A stretch of DNA of 64,000 bases, from assembly GCA_009377575.1 (NCBI GenBank), contig WHTU01000003.1, positions 78,211 to 142,210 on the forward strand, read 5' to 3'. The position numbers were made by a program, and so were the translations under genes. Positions 1 to 8,580 of the stretch are shown piece after piece. Numbering within the stretch: position 1 is the stretch's first letter; every line of letters begins with the position of its first letter. This DNA is from Nitrososphaeraceae archaeon. GTDB lineage: Archaea; Thermoproteota; Nitrososphaeria; Nitrososphaerales; Nitrososphaeraceae. The notes below the pieces were generated by a model. It had not been told where the DNA came from. It saw nothing but the letters and a program-made list of their open reading frames with translations, and searched no databases.

Positions 1-99
1 AAATGCAAGTCCTACTGCAAGGCCAAATGCCAGCGGAATCCATACCCCAAAGCTTTCCATCGAGAAGACGATTACTTGTTTTAGCAGTGCTTCGAACAT
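1..99 (-). CDS. N-terminus of a membrane protein, cut by the window edge
   Basis: The first 33 codons of a minus-strand gene are visible, beginning at an ATG at 99. They read MFEALLKQVIVF and continue into a glycine/alanine/leucine-rich stretch that looks like the first membrane helix (about residues 17-33, including IPLAFGLAVGLAF). The rest lies outside the window, so the family cannot be named. It diverges from the ribosomal genes that start at 285, with a shared upstream region of about 185 bp. Confidence 0.5.
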   Translation of the reverse strand, partial: MFEALLKQVIVFSMESFGVWIPLAFGLAVGLAF

Positions 100-284
100 C
101 ACCTATTGGAATATAACACTTAGTATATTAGATTTACTCAGAAAACCCTTTACAAGCTGAGTACTGCTTCGTTATTACAGACCAAATATTGTCCCCTTAT
201 CTATCATGATTCATCCGACTCTGCATAGTATTGAGCTAAATGAAGCACGGTGTCCTTAAATTACCCCTTAATCTTTGTAGGTGT

Positions 285-563
285 ATGAAAATGCAGAAGG
301 AGTTTCGGAAATTCTGCCCGAAATGTAAAACTCATACTACACAATCTATTTCTATTTATAAAAAAGGTAAAGATAGAAAGATGGCATTAGGCGCAAGGAG
401 GCACGCTGAAGACAAGAAGGGATATGGAGGACAGAAGTTTCCAGAACTTAAGAGAACAGCAAAGACCTCAAAGAAAATCACGTTGAAATATACTTGTAAG
501 AATTGTCAAAGAAAGACTATGAAGGAAGGAATGAGGATCCGCAAATTGGAGATCCAACCATAG
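285..563 (+). CDS. rpl44e: 50S ribosomal protein L44e
   Basis: This 92-residue basic protein is the archaeal/eukaryotic large-subunit protein L44e (eL42), which contacts the tRNA exit-site region of the ribosome. It has the expected zinc-ribbon pairs C11-x2-C14 (FCPKCKTHT) and C71-x2-C74 (CKNC), with the conserved basic centre GARRHAEDKKGYGGQ between them. I chose the ATG at 285 because family members start with MKMxKE; the frame stays open upstream to 240 but that part does not resemble L44e. S27e follows 17 bp downstream, so the two are probably co-transcribed, as is common in archaea. Confidence 0.95.
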   Translation: MKMQKEFRKFCPKCKTHTTQSISIYKKGKDRKMALGARRHAEDKKGYGGQKFPELKRTAKTSKKITLKYTCKNCQRKTMKEGMRIRKLEIQP

Positions 564-580
564 CTAGGGTGGTATGTGGC

Positions 581-778
581 ATGAAGAGAAACATGATCCT
601 AATACCCAAACCTCACACTACCTTCATCTTAATTCAATGCAATCAATGCGAAGAAAAGAAAGTCGTATTTAGTCACACTACTGCTGATGTTTACTGTAAA
701 AAATGCGGTGCAATGTTAGTGAAGAGAACTGGATCGAAGGCTGAAATATTAGGCAAAGTCATAAACAATCTTGATTAA
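581..778 (+). CDS. rps27e: 30S ribosomal protein S27e
   Basis: This is a 65-residue small-subunit zinc-ribbon protein (eS27). The four metal ligands are visible as C20-x2-C23 (CNQC) and C39-x2-C42 (CKKC), with the typical VVFSHTTADVYC strand between them. The start at 581 gives the normal family length; an upstream in-frame start at 503 would overlap L44e and add a non-homologous N-terminus. The last 20 bp overlap the 3' end of the convergent cobY gene. Confidence 0.93.
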   Translation: MKRNMILIPKPHTTFILIQCNQCEEKKVVFSHTTADVYCKKCGAMLVKRTGSKAEILGKVINNLD

Positions 779-1403
779 GTTGCACTAGCAAGTGTTCGGC
801 AAGTGCTAAATCCATTGCAGTATTTATATTGGCAACGAGCTGTATTTCATTTACAATAGAATAGAATTCCTTAAATGGTTTTTCAGAGATAGACGTGCCC
901 AAGTAGAATCCACAGACGCCCGTGTAACAGTATTCGTTGCTGCTGATAGCAACTAAGGAACTGCAGGTCAAGCCAACAGAGCTAACAAATGATTTTTCAG
1001 CTACAGCTGCTATACACGTATTATGAATAGATGGTGTACATTTGTCAACCAATTTTCTGACTGTAACTACATTTAGCAATGCCAGATCCGACGGAAATGT
1101 AAGAACTTTCTGTCCACGCATTGAATTTAGAGCTCGAGACAGGTCACTAGAATACCCTAGCCCTTCAGCAACCATCACATCAATTTTGTCGACTGTTCCG
1201 TATTTTCCCTCTAGAAGCTGTGTAGTGTATGGAGAGCTAGGGCTAGATACGCACAGAATCCTGCTAAACTGGCCGGATAAAATCACTGCACGTAACACGG
1301 TTTCAATTAGCGTTTGACCTCTTATGCGCGCTAGTGGTTTTTCAATATTATCTTGCGTAATGAATCTAGACCCTTTACCGCCACACATTATCACAGCTAT
1401 CAT
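759..1403 (-). CDS. cobY: Adenosylcobinamide-phosphate guanylyltransferase (archaeal CobY type)
   Basis: The predicted enzyme transfers GMP from GTP to adenosylcobinamide-phosphate, giving adenosylcobinamide-GDP for the last steps of vitamin B12 assembly. It is a 214-residue nucleotidyltransferase with the N-terminal nucleotide-binding signature MIAVIMCGGKGSRF and a following EKPL segment, as in archaeal CobY, which replaces bacterial CobU. The ATG at 1403 overlaps the cobS stop codon by 4 bp, which supports both this start and translational coupling. It is the last gene of a five-gene minus-strand cobalamin operon. The 3' end overlaps S27e on the other strand by 20 bp. The family is inferred from the motif plus operon context; overall conservation is moderate. 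Confidence 0.85.
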   Translation of the reverse strand: MIAVIMCGGKGSRFITQDNIEKPLARIRGQTLIETVLRAVILSGQFSRILCVSSPSSPYTTQLLEGKYGTVDKIDVMVAEGLGYSSDLSRALNSMRGQKVLTFPSDLALLNVVTVRKLVDKCTPSIHNTCIAAVAEKSFVSSVGLTCSSLVAISSNEYCYTGVCGFYLGTSISEKPFKEFYSIVNEIQLVANINTAMDLALAEHLLVQLNQDCL

Positions 1404-2167
1404 GATGAAATAAATCCTGATACAGATGATAAGAAAATGAGACAAAATAATCTAACAATTTCGTTAGAAGCCCCCATGACATCTCCAGAAATTCCTCCAA
1501 AACTCAAATGAGCAATGCATTGGATTAATCCTGCAATAAGAAATGCAACTACTAAGGTAAGGAGACCTTCGTACCCGGTTACAAGAAACACGATAGTCAA
1601 GGTTATCATAGTACTGGATATGAATTTCATTTTACTTTTCATAGCTAGGATAAAGGGAGAACTAAGGCCATCCCAAGCTGCTTTGCCAAAATGTGCCTGT
1701 TCTACCATCACATATTTAGCGATCACCTCAGAAGTCAATAAGAATGAAAGGAGAGTGGTGCCGTCACGGATAGATGACAGTGTCGTAAAAATCCCTATAA
1801 AATATAAAATCAAAGCTGTTGCCCCAGCCGATCCTATTGAATGGTCGTGCATTGCATTTTTCTTCGATTCCCTTCCCCTCTTCACCATCAATCCGTCACC
1901 GAAATCAGCTAACGCATCGGTGTGATGCAAACCAGTTATCAAAGTGATGAAGAGAACAACCAAAAGGCTTGTTATTTGGGGTTCAAGCACAAGTGACAGG
2001 CTATACCCAACTAAACCTGCTGATAATCCAATCAGTGCCCCAACTAGCGGAAACAGGTACATGTTTGTCGCTATGTATTTTATGTCGATTGGACTTGATG
2101 GACTATGCCGAGCGGAAGGGATTATTGTTAAGAATGAGACAACTGCCACAAACGGCTTAAATACCAA
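1400..2167 (-). CDS. cobS: Adenosylcobinamide-GDP ribazoletransferase (cobalamin synthase)
   Basis: This 255-residue integral membrane protein joins adenosylcobinamide-GDP to alpha-ribazole (or its phosphate), the closing step of the nucleotide loop of adenosylcobalamin. Family signatures are visible: HHTDALADFGDGLM with the metal-binding acidic residues, the MHDHSIGSAGA segment, and the C-terminal FGGISGDVMGASNEI motif. Several hydrophobic stretches (for example around residues 37-78 and 185-215) fit its polytopic membrane nature. It overlaps cbiB by 11 bp upstream and cobY by 4 bp downstream, so the operon is tightly coupled. Confidence 0.93.
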   Translation of the reverse strand: MVFKPFVAVVSFLTIIPSARHSPSSPIDIKYIATNMYLFPLVGALIGLSAGLVGYSLSLVLEPQITSLLVVLFITLITGLHHTDALADFGDGLMVKRGRESKKNAMHDHSIGSAGATALILYFIGIFTTLSSIRDGTTLLSFLLTSEVIAKYVMVEQAHFGKAAWDGLSSPFILAMKSKMKFISSTMITLTIVFLVTGYEGLLTLVVAFLIAGLIQCIAHLSFGGISGDVMGASNEIVRLFCLIFLSSVSGFISS

Positions 2168-3161
2168 AAATCAAATTCCACCAACCTATATGAGACAGTA
2201 CTAAGATAAGAGGAAGCGAGAAAACCAAACCGAAAAGCATGGTGGTTATCTTCATAATCTTGATGGCCAGCATGCATTTATCAACTGTTATCATTTCTGT
2301 CCCTTCACCTAAGGCATAACTACCCATCTTCTCAAGCTTCACTCTTAAAGCACCTGCCATAGAACTCATAGGATACCCTGCATTGATACTAGTTGTTTTG
2401 TGATGATCCCGCACAAGTATTGACATAGAATTTCTCCAATCTGCCTGAACCATACAAGCTGAGACAACCATCAGAAGACCAGTTATACGAGCGGGTAAGA
2501 AATTGAAAATAGTATCTAACTTAGCGGACATCCAACCTATTTCTTTGTAGTATGGATCCGTGTATCCAAGCATGGAGTCCAATGTATTAACTACTCTAAA
2601 AGCTAAACAACCTACAGGGCCTAGAATGGAATAGAAGAACAATGGAGAAATAATTCCATCGACAGTACTTTCACTAATGCATTCGATAGTCGCAGATTGG
2701 ATGTATTCTTCATCCAATGTAGTGGTATCCCTCCTGACTATCATTGATAAATTGTATCTAGCTTCCTCCAAGTTCCCTGCCTCTATTGAACGAATGATCT
2801 GGAGGGCACATTTCTCCATTCCTTTCAACGCTATTGATATCTTTAACAAGACCGCAAATAGAACAAGGGTGATAACTATTCCCGTGAAAAGAGCTGTCAA
2901 AGTAGTTAAGGCTATTGTCAGGAACGCTATGCCAGAAATAAGACAACAGGAAAATAATATTCCGTTTACCTTTTCTTTGTTAAGAAGTGAGGTAGAACTT
3001 ACCGTTCCTTTATCGTGTTTCAAATTCGGAGTCATGCATTCGATTAGTTTTCCGAGCCAGGAAACTGGATGGTACCTATTTTTGGGGTCTCCAAACACTA
3101 TGTCTAGGAGTATCCCAAGAGCTAAGCCACCTCCCAAAAGAATAAACTGCTCATTAATCAT
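2157..3161 (-). CDS. cbiB: Adenosylcobinamide-phosphate synthase CbiB
   Basis: This 334-residue membrane protein attaches aminopropanol phosphate to adenosylcobyric acid, making adenosylcobinamide-phosphate. The N-terminus shows the family sequence LDIVFGDPKNRYHPVSWLGK, and internal signatures include ARYNLSMIVRRDTTTLDEE, a GIISPLFFYSILGP segment and NAGYPMSSMAGAL. Hydrophobic helices lie around residues 60-95 and at the C-terminus. The substrate amine comes from the CobD-type decarboxylase encoded first in this operon. The start overlaps the upstream CbiP-like gene by 8 bp. Confidence 0.93.
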   Translation of the reverse strand: MINEQFILLGGGLALGILLDIVFGDPKNRYHPVSWLGKLIECMTPNLKHDKGTVSSTSLLNKEKVNGILFSCCLISGIAFLTIALTTLTALFTGIVITLVLFAVLLKISIALKGMEKCALQIIRSIEAGNLEEARYNLSMIVRRDTTTLDEEYIQSATIECISESTVDGIISPLFFYSILGPVGCLAFRVVNTLDSMLGYTDPYYKEIGWMSAKLDTIFNFLPARITGLLMVVSACMVQADWRNSMSILVRDHHKTTSINAGYPMSSMAGALRVKLEKMGSYALGEGTEMITVDKCMLAIKIMKITTMLFGLVFSLPLILVLSHIGWWNLIFGI

Positions 3162-4017
3162 TTTCTAATTCAAGTATATCCTTTGAGATTTTTCTTATGT
3201 CGATCATTGGTTTGATTTCTCTGACCAAGTCTTGGATTTGCTCATCTAAGGTGGTGTCAAGAGCAGCATTTTTGTCATTAGAGTCCATACCATCAAGCGA
3301 ATCCTCTTTTGGTAGGTTTAGCTTCACTTTGGAGACTACTCCAAAGAACTCCTTGTTTGTCATCAATTTGACAGTCGACATGGCCGTTTCTAAAAGTGAT
3401 TCATCTCCTAGAAATTTATTTATCATGAATCCTTTAACAAGTTCTCTGTCAGAAGGTTTTAGAAGTAACATTGTCCCTACGATATTGGCAAAGCATCCAC
3501 CTCTTTCGATATCGGCAATGATGATGACAGGAGCGTTTACTTCCTTTGCGAGAACCATATTTGCGACATCATATTGTTGAATGTTAATTTCGGCCGGCGA
3601 CCCTGCTCCCTCCATAATCACTATATCATTTTCTTTTCTGAGGCTATCTAACGAATTAAGGATAATTGGAAATGCATACTGCAACACAAATTTTTGGTAG
3701 TAGTCTTTTGCATGCATAAGCCCATGAGAATGACCTTCTATTATTACATCACTTACGTAGTTACCGTGCGGTTCAAGTAGAACGGGATTCATTCTCACGT
3801 CAGGATTTTTTCTAGATGCGAATGCTTGTACCGCTTGAGCCATTGAAATCCTCTCTAAAGAGCTTTCAATCCTGTAAATCTTCGAGGACATGTTTTGAGA
3901 CTTAAATGGTGCTACTTTGTATCCTCTGTCTGCAAAAATCCTACACAGTACAGTAACGATCGTAGTTTTCCCCGAACCTGAAGATGTACCTTGAATCATC
4001 AAGATTTTTGCTGTCAT
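3154..4017 (-). CDS. cbiP: Cobyric acid synthase-like protein without a glutaminase domain
   Basis: Cobyric acid synthase (CobQ/CbiP) amidates adenosylcobyrinic acid a,c-diamide. The ATP-dependent synthetase half is well preserved here: P-loop QGTSSGSGKTT (residues 9-19), PFKSQNMS, MNPVLLEPHGNYVSDVI, EGAGSPAEIN and IADIERGGCFANIVGT. However, the protein is only 287 residues. Canonical CobQ is roughly 480-510 residues and carries a C-terminal class I glutamine amidotransferase domain with a catalytic cysteine; that domain is absent. The 3' end abuts and overlaps cbiB by 8 bp, so there is no debris of a lost domain. Either the enzyme uses free ammonia, or a separate glutaminase encoded elsewhere works with it. 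The call is firm for the synthetase fold; the exact substrate is inferred from the operon. Confidence 0.8.
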   Translation of the reverse strand: MTAKILMIQGTSSGSGKTTIVTVLCRIFADRGYKVAPFKSQNMSSKIYRIESSLERISMAQAVQAFASRKNPDVRMNPVLLEPHGNYVSDVIIEGHSHGLMHAKDYYQKFVLQYAFPIILNSLDSLRKENDIVIMEGAGSPAEINIQQYDVANMVLAKEVNAPVIIIADIERGGCFANIVGTMLLLKPSDRELVKGFMINKFLGDESLLETAMSTVKLMTNKEFFGVVSKVKLNLPKEDSLDGMDSNDKNAALDTTLDEQIQDLVREIKPMIDIRKISKDILELEND

Positions 4018-5102
4018 GGACCCATTGATTTAAAAGCGTCTATAAGAGTGGTGTTTTCTATATGCTTTTTAACAGCAACCCGAATATGTCTTAAACCCAT
4101 TCCAGTAAACGTGCTGCAATCTCGTACCAATATTCCTCTTTTGCTAAGAAGATAATTGCGCACCTCAACTGAGCTCTGATTTGAAACATCTATCAAAAAG
4201 AAGTTGACGTCAGATAGCATAGGAGAAAATTTCGTCGTCTTGCCTAGCTCGTTCATCATAAAATTTCTTTCACGCTGTATTAATCTTTTAGATTTCTCTA
4301 AATAGGATGGGTCCTTTAGGACCATCGTACCTAATTTTTGAGCTACGCCGTTTACGTTCCAAGAAATCTTATTTTCGAGCATGCGATTTATTAATTTCGG
4401 ATTACATACACAATAGCCCAATCTAATGCCCGCTAGACAGAATGATTTTGTCATCGATCTCAGTATCACCAGGTTCTTGTAGTCTGAAACCATTTCGATC
4501 ATAGTATTCTTTTTATCACCTTCATCTACTAACTCAATAAAACATTCATCTATGAAGATCTGAGTATCTGAACTAATATTTTCAATTATTTGTCGCATGG
4601 ATACCGTTGATAATATTCCTGTTGGGTTGTTCGGATTGCAAAGAAAAACTGCATCACATCCATTAGTTGATTCTTTCAATATTTTTTCAGTATCAGGTTT
4701 CCAATTCTTTAAAGGAACAAACTTGACCGTTGCTCCTGCTCTTCTGGCAGAGAGTTCGTATTCACAAAAAGTAGGTGCAGAAATAACTACATTCCTGCGA
4801 ATGAATGTACGCGCGAAAATGTGGATTAGCTCAGTAGCACCATTACCAATTAATAACCATGATGGGTCTAATCCTATTCCTAGGTAATCTAAAATGCTAT
4901 TCTTCAATTCCCTACATAACGGATCAGGATAAGTTGTACACAGACTATTTAATTCACTATACAAGTCACGTAACAAGTGCTTCGAAATTCCCAAAGGATT
5001 GACATTTGAGCTAAAATCGAGCTGAACCAATCCAGGATTAACTGAATATACTCCCCCATGAAGACAATCTTGGTCAGGCTTGCTTTTCATCATCGGCTTC
5101 AT
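4014..5102 (-). CDS. cobD: CobD/HisC-type PLP enzyme, probable L-threonine-O-3-phosphate decarboxylase
   Basis: This 362-residue fold-type I PLP enzyme resembles histidinol-phosphate aminotransferase but begins with HGG (residues 15-17) and FSSNVNPLG, which are hallmarks of CobD-type decarboxylases that supply (R)-1-aminopropan-2-yl phosphate for the B12 nucleotide loop. The Schiff-base lysine sits in RSMTKSFCLAGIRLGY, and CNPNNPTG is the phosphate/cofactor-binding loop. It is the first gene of the cobalamin operon, overlapping the next gene by 4 bp. A separate, genuine hisC lies at 29586, which argues that this paralogue is the cobalamin one. Its promoter region carries an inverted repeat around a TATA box, which places the transcription start close to this ATG. 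Confidence 0.85.
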   Translation of the reverse strand: MKPMMKSKPDQDCLHGGVYSVNPGLVQLDFSSNVNPLGISKHLLRDLYSELNSLCTTYPDPLCRELKNSILDYLGIGLDPSWLLIGNGATELIHIFARTFIRRNVVISAPTFCEYELSARRAGATVKFVPLKNWKPDTEKILKESTNGCDAVFLCNPNNPTGILSTVSMRQIIENISSDTQIFIDECFIELVDEGDKKNTMIEMVSDYKNLVILRSMTKSFCLAGIRLGYCVCNPKLINRMLENKISWNVNGVAQKLGTMVLKDPSYLEKSKRLIQRERNFMMNELGKTTKFSPMLSDVNFFLIDVSNQSSVEVRNYLLSKRGILVRDCSTFTGMGLRHIRVAVKKHIENTTLIDAFKSMGP

Positions 5103-5117
5103 CCACTAGCTATTTTC

Positions 5118-5145
5118 AACCAACATTATAATGTAGATGTTGGTT
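5118..5145. promoter_or_regulatory. 9-bp inverted repeat enclosing the cob operon TATA box
   Basis: AACCAACAT (5118-5126) and ATGTTGGTT (5137-5145) form a perfect inverted repeat with a 10-bp spacer. The spacer and inner arms contain ACATTATAATGT, a TATA-like element about 25 bp upstream of the cobD-type start at 5102, so the mRNA is probably leaderless. The geometry is that of an operator overlapping the TBP site. It also lies in the divergent spacer with the dehydrogenase gene starting at 5232. Confidence 0.5.
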
Positions 5146-5231
5146 AATAGGACGCATTGAGCGTTATTCTCTCTCAGTATCGATGGCTTTTCGTGAAAAG
5201 ATTATTAGTTGTAATTTACTAAGCCAACCTG

Positions 5232-6308
5232 ATGTTGAAGGTTGCACTAATCGGCGCCACTGGAGCGGTAGGCCAAGAATTTGTATTGGCGTTAAATAAG
5301 CATCCGTGGTTTGAATTGACTGCAGTCGTCTCATCTTCAAGATCAGCTGGAAAAAAGTACTTGGATTCTTTAAGGGATCCGTCTTCGGCAATTTTGAGAT
5401 GGCATAGTAGAAATGAAGTTCCTGAATCCGTTCGTGATATGATAGTCACTACCGTAGACCATATCAAGCCAGATTCGTTTGACCTTGTATTCACTGCACT
5501 GGAATCTGATGATGCTCTTAAAATCGAGCCCAATTTTGCGAAATCTGTACCTGTCATAAGTACTGCCGCAGCTTTCAGATATGAAAGTGATGTACCCATA
5601 ATTATACCAGGAATAAATGAAGAACATATCGACCTGTTGAATGTCCAGAGAAAGCAACGAAAATGGGAAGGATTCATATGTCCATTACCTAACTGCACCA
5701 CTACCGGGCTAGTGATCACACTGAAACCTATCATGGAAAGTGCAGGTCTACGAAGCGTAATCATGACCTCTATGCAGGCTATTTCTGGTGCAGGTAGATC
5801 ACCTGGGGTTGTCGCTCTAGACATTCTTGATAATGTAATACCATATATCCCTAAAGAAGAAGAGAAGGTCCAAGTAGAGACGAAAAAGATCCTCGGTAAA
5901 TTGGACAAAGATTCTATTAGTCCAGCTGCTCTAAAAGTTAGCTGTACTTGCACTAGAGTACCCGTATTGGACGGTCACACTGAATCCGTGTTTGTAGAAA
6001 TGGAGAAATCTCTTGAGCCAGACGAAGTGAAGCGACTCATGATAAACTTCTCAGATTCAGTTACCATCCGAGGGCTACCTTCTGCTCCCAGAGATTACAT
6101 CGTCGTACACGACGATCCTACTAGACCACAGCCTCGCATCGATCGAGAGATCAATGATGGGATGACAACAGTTGTTGGGAGACTTAGAAAGGACTCTGTC
6201 TTTGACCATGGCATAAAATATGTCTTGCTCTCACACAACGAAAAGATGGGATCAGCGAAAGGAGCCGTTTTGATGGCTGAATTGCTAAAAGATAAAGGGA
6301 TTATATAA
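5232..6308 (+). CDS. asd: Aspartate-semialdehyde dehydrogenase (archaeal type)
   Basis: This 358-residue enzyme would reduce aspartyl-phosphate to aspartate semialdehyde with NADPH, feeding threonine, methionine and lysine synthesis. The N-terminal Rossmann motif GATGAVG is at residues 8-14, the catalytic cysteine is C155 in PLPNCTTTGL, and a histidine/glutamate pair in GHTESVFVEME lies in the active-site region. In Sulfolobales, malonyl-/succinyl-CoA reductase evolved from this same family, and ammonia-oxidising archaea run a related 3-hydroxypropionate/4-hydroxybutyrate cycle, so an acyl-CoA reductase role cannot be excluded from sequence alone. It diverges from the cobalamin operon. Confidence 0.88.
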   Translation: MLKVALIGATGAVGQEFVLALNKHPWFELTAVVSSSRSAGKKYLDSLRDPSSAILRWHSRNEVPESVRDMIVTTVDHIKPDSFDLVFTALESDDALKIEPNFAKSVPVISTAAAFRYESDVPIIIPGINEEHIDLLNVQRKQRKWEGFICPLPNCTTTGLVITLKPIMESAGLRSVIMTSMQAISGAGRSPGVVALDILDNVIPYIPKEEEKVQVETKKILGKLDKDSISPAALKVSCTCTRVPVLDGHTESVFVEMEKSLEPDEVKRLMINFSDSVTIRGLPSAPRDYIVVHDDPTRPQPRIDREINDGMTTVVGRLRKDSVFDHGIKYVLLSHNEKMGSAKGAVLMAELLKDKGII

Positions 6309-6399
6309 TCTTATTTTATTCTTCTAAAAAACAGAGCTATATTTTGAAAATAATACATTTATTAACCCCTCATGATGTAAAGATGTCCAAGAGTGATAT

Positions 6400-6864
6400 A
6401 TGGGTAGAATCGACGATCTTGACTTAAAGATTCTCAGTGAGCTCTCAAAAGACGCTAGTATTTCTGTTCCAAAACTTTCAAAATCAATTAATGTTAATTC
6501 CTCGGTTGTATATAGCAGAATTAAAAGACTACTAAAAATGGGTTTCATAAAGAAATTCACCATAGTGATTAATGATGAGGCTCTTGGTTTCAACGTCAGA
6601 GCTCTCACTGGAATAAATATGGACTCAAAGATGAGGGATAATGTTCTTAATGAATTGTTCAAAATTCCAGAAGTGAGAGAGGTTGCAGAAGTGACAGGAA
6701 GATTTGACATATTGGTAACCATAAGTTCCAGATCTCTTGACGAGATGCATCAATTGATATCAGAAAAAGTGGGTAGAATAGAGGGAGTGCAGAAGACAGA
6801 AACATTTATTGAAATGCGCAAGACTATAAGAGAATTGCTATATTCGCATTCAATATCTCAGTAG
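6400..6864 (+). CDS. Lrp/AsnC-family transcriptional regulator
   Basis: The 154-residue protein has an N-terminal helix-turn-helix (about residues 5-55, DLDLKILSELSKDASISVPKLSKS followed by the recognition helix SSVVYSRIKRLLKMGFI) and a C-terminal RAM ligand-binding domain. The beta-alpha pattern of that domain is visible in VREVAEVTGRFDILVTI and the later GVQKTETFIEM. Such proteins form octameric or dodecameric rings and usually sense amino acids or related metabolites. It lies about 90 bp downstream of asd on the same strand but separated enough to have its own promoter. The ligand and regulon are unknown; Nitrososphaeria carry many paralogues. Confidence 0.85.
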   Translation: MGRIDDLDLKILSELSKDASISVPKLSKSINVNSSVVYSRIKRLLKMGFIKKFTIVINDEALGFNVRALTGINMDSKMRDNVLNELFKIPEVREVAEVTGRFDILVTISSRSLDEMHQLISEKVGRIEGVQKTETFIEMRKTIRELLYSHSISQ

Positions 6865-6958
6865 CATCCCGAATGACAATCGCAAATTTAGACGGCAGTA
6901 TACGATATTAATATATTTAGTTAGTTCATTACTGTCACCGTTGGAAGGACAATAACAG

Positions 6959-7855
6959 ATGGATACCTTGACTACCTCTGCATCTTTTGGCAGAGTTTTC
7001 CGAGATTATTACGAGCTTACGAAGCCAAAGATATGGTATCTATTAGTCTTTACTGCCTTTGCCTCCGCTCTAACTGCTTCCTTCCTTTTCGACATCCCAA
7101 CTGACCCGCTAATGTGGGTTCTTTTACTCATTGGTGTAGCAGCAGGATCCGCAGCTGCTGACACGTTGACTGGATACAACGATCGAGACATTGATGCAAT
7201 TATGGACCGAACGAAAGGGCGTCCTATTCCCTCAGGAAGAATATCCCCTAGAAATGCTTTCATCTTTGGAGTTATCCTAGCAGCAATATCGCTTGTTTGT
7301 TCGTGGTTTTTGAATATTTATGCATTCGCGCTGATGGCGTTTGGTTTATTTGACAACATCATTGTGTATAGTAAATGGCTCAAGCGAACTAGCCAGACCA
7401 ATATAGTTCTTGGGGGCTTCTCTGGAGGAGCACCAGCAATGATAGGATATGTTGCGGTCACTACTCAAAGTATTGAAATTGGGATCATTATGGCGGCATT
7501 GGTTTTTCTATGGATTCCGACTCATATTTGGAGCCTTGCACTCCATTCGAAGAAAGACTATGCTAAGGCTGGGATACCAATGCTACCTGTCGTGCAGAAT
7601 GAGAAAAAATCCGTTAGGGTTATTGCGGTCACTACGATACTAATGGTTCTTTTCAGCATTTTTCCCTTTTTTCTCAACGAATTTGGGATTGTTTATGTAT
7701 TAACTGCTACCGTTTTTGGTGCCGCCATGTTAGCATTATCTCTATGGCTACTAATGAGACCTAGCGAGAAGGCTGCATGGACCGTGTTCAAATTCTCGAG
7801 TCCTTACCTGACCGCAATCTTTATAGCTTTTATAGTTGACGCATTCTTGCACTAG
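6959..7855 (+). CDS. ctaB: Protohaem IX farnesyltransferase (haem O synthase)
   Basis: This 298-residue UbiA-superfamily membrane enzyme prenylates haem B to haem O for the terminal haem-copper oxidase. The first aspartate-rich motif is clear in GYNDRDIDAIMDRTKGRPIP (residues 72-91), and the second conserved loop appears as IPTHIWSLALHSKKDYAKAG. About eight or nine hydrophobic helices are evident. A TATA-like TAATATATTTA near 6909-6919 precedes the ATG. No cytochrome oxidase genes are in the window. The presence of ctaB fits an aerobic ammonia oxidiser. Confidence 0.93.
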   Translation: MDTLTTSASFGRVFRDYYELTKPKIWYLLVFTAFASALTASFLFDIPTDPLMWVLLLIGVAAGSAAADTLTGYNDRDIDAIMDRTKGRPIPSGRISPRNAFIFGVILAAISLVCSWFLNIYAFALMAFGLFDNIIVYSKWLKRTSQTNIVLGGFSGGAPAMIGYVAVTTQSIEIGIIMAALVFLWIPTHIWSLALHSKKDYAKAGIPMLPVVQNEKKSVRVIAVTTILMVLFSIFPFFLNEFGIVYVLTATVFGAAMLALSLWLLMRPSEKAAWTVFKFSSPYLTAIFIAFIVDAFLH

Positions 7856-7869
7856 AAGAGCATGACAAG

Positions 7870-8580
7870 CTATTCGCCACACAAAATCTTTTCGCATTCA
7901 TAGATTAACCGAGCTACCACAACATGTGCTTCAAGTCCTATTTTTGATATATTGTATAGGCCAGTGAACTTTCCAGTAGTTGTTCTTGAAAAATGCCCTC
8001 TAGGGAACCCACCCACTACGAATGCACACGATAATGTGTTTGAAGAGAGAGCGTCTGAGACAACTTTTCCTAAGGTTGAAGTAACACCTATTGTGGAGAA
8101 GCCTATCACTTGCCTTGGTCTTATTGTTTGGTCTATTAGTTGGTTAAAGGTTACTCCCTCCTTCAATTCCAACAGGACTTCGGTCCCATTTCTATTTTTT
8201 ATACTCTTCTTCTTAAAGAGATCTGCCATCAGCCCGTCAAATCTAGAGTATGATTTCGGAAACCGAATCCCTTCTCCAATTATTATACTGTTGCTATCTA
8301 TCGTTGAAACGTATACTTTGATCTGATTATTTAGATATAGTGGAGAGGACATAACGGCCGCCAATGATAGATGAACTATGTCAGGCCTACCGTGTTTTAA
8401 TAAGGAGGAATCAGCCTTCATTGCAGCATGATGATAGCTCCTATCAAGAAATGTTTCTTCGGGGTTCCTCCCTAGTCTCGTGGCATGAGCTCTCACTGCT
8501 TGATGATTTCGCAAATTTCTAGGAACCAGTTCCAGTGCAGCCTCTGTAATTATGATGGAGCATCTATGTTCTTGCTTCAT
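7870..8580 (-). CDS. nep1: Ribosome biogenesis protein Nep1 (16S rRNA pseudouridine N1-methyltransferase)
   Basis: Nep1/Emg1 is a SPOUT-class methyltransferase that methylates a pseudouridine in small-subunit rRNA during ribosome maturation. The 236-residue protein shows the family signatures LDRSYHHAAM near residues 45-54, KHGRPDIVHLSL, and near the C-terminus VGGFPRGHFS, which belongs to the knotted SAM-binding region. The length matches archaeal orthologues. It is convergent with ctaB, with only 14 bp between them. The spacer from 8581 to 8807 separates it from a divergently transcribed RNase P protein gene. Confidence 0.92.
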   Translation of the reverse strand: MKQEHRCSIIITEAALELVPRNLRNHQAVRAHATRLGRNPEETFLDRSYHHAAMKADSSLLKHGRPDIVHLSLAAVMSSPLYLNNQIKVYVSTIDSNSIIIGEGIRFPKSYSRFDGLMADLFKKKSIKNRNGTEVLLELKEGVTFNQLIDQTIRPRQVIGFSTIGVTSTLGKVVSDALSSNTLSCAFVVGGFPRGHFSRTTTGKFTGLYNISKIGLEAHVVVARLIYECEKILCGE

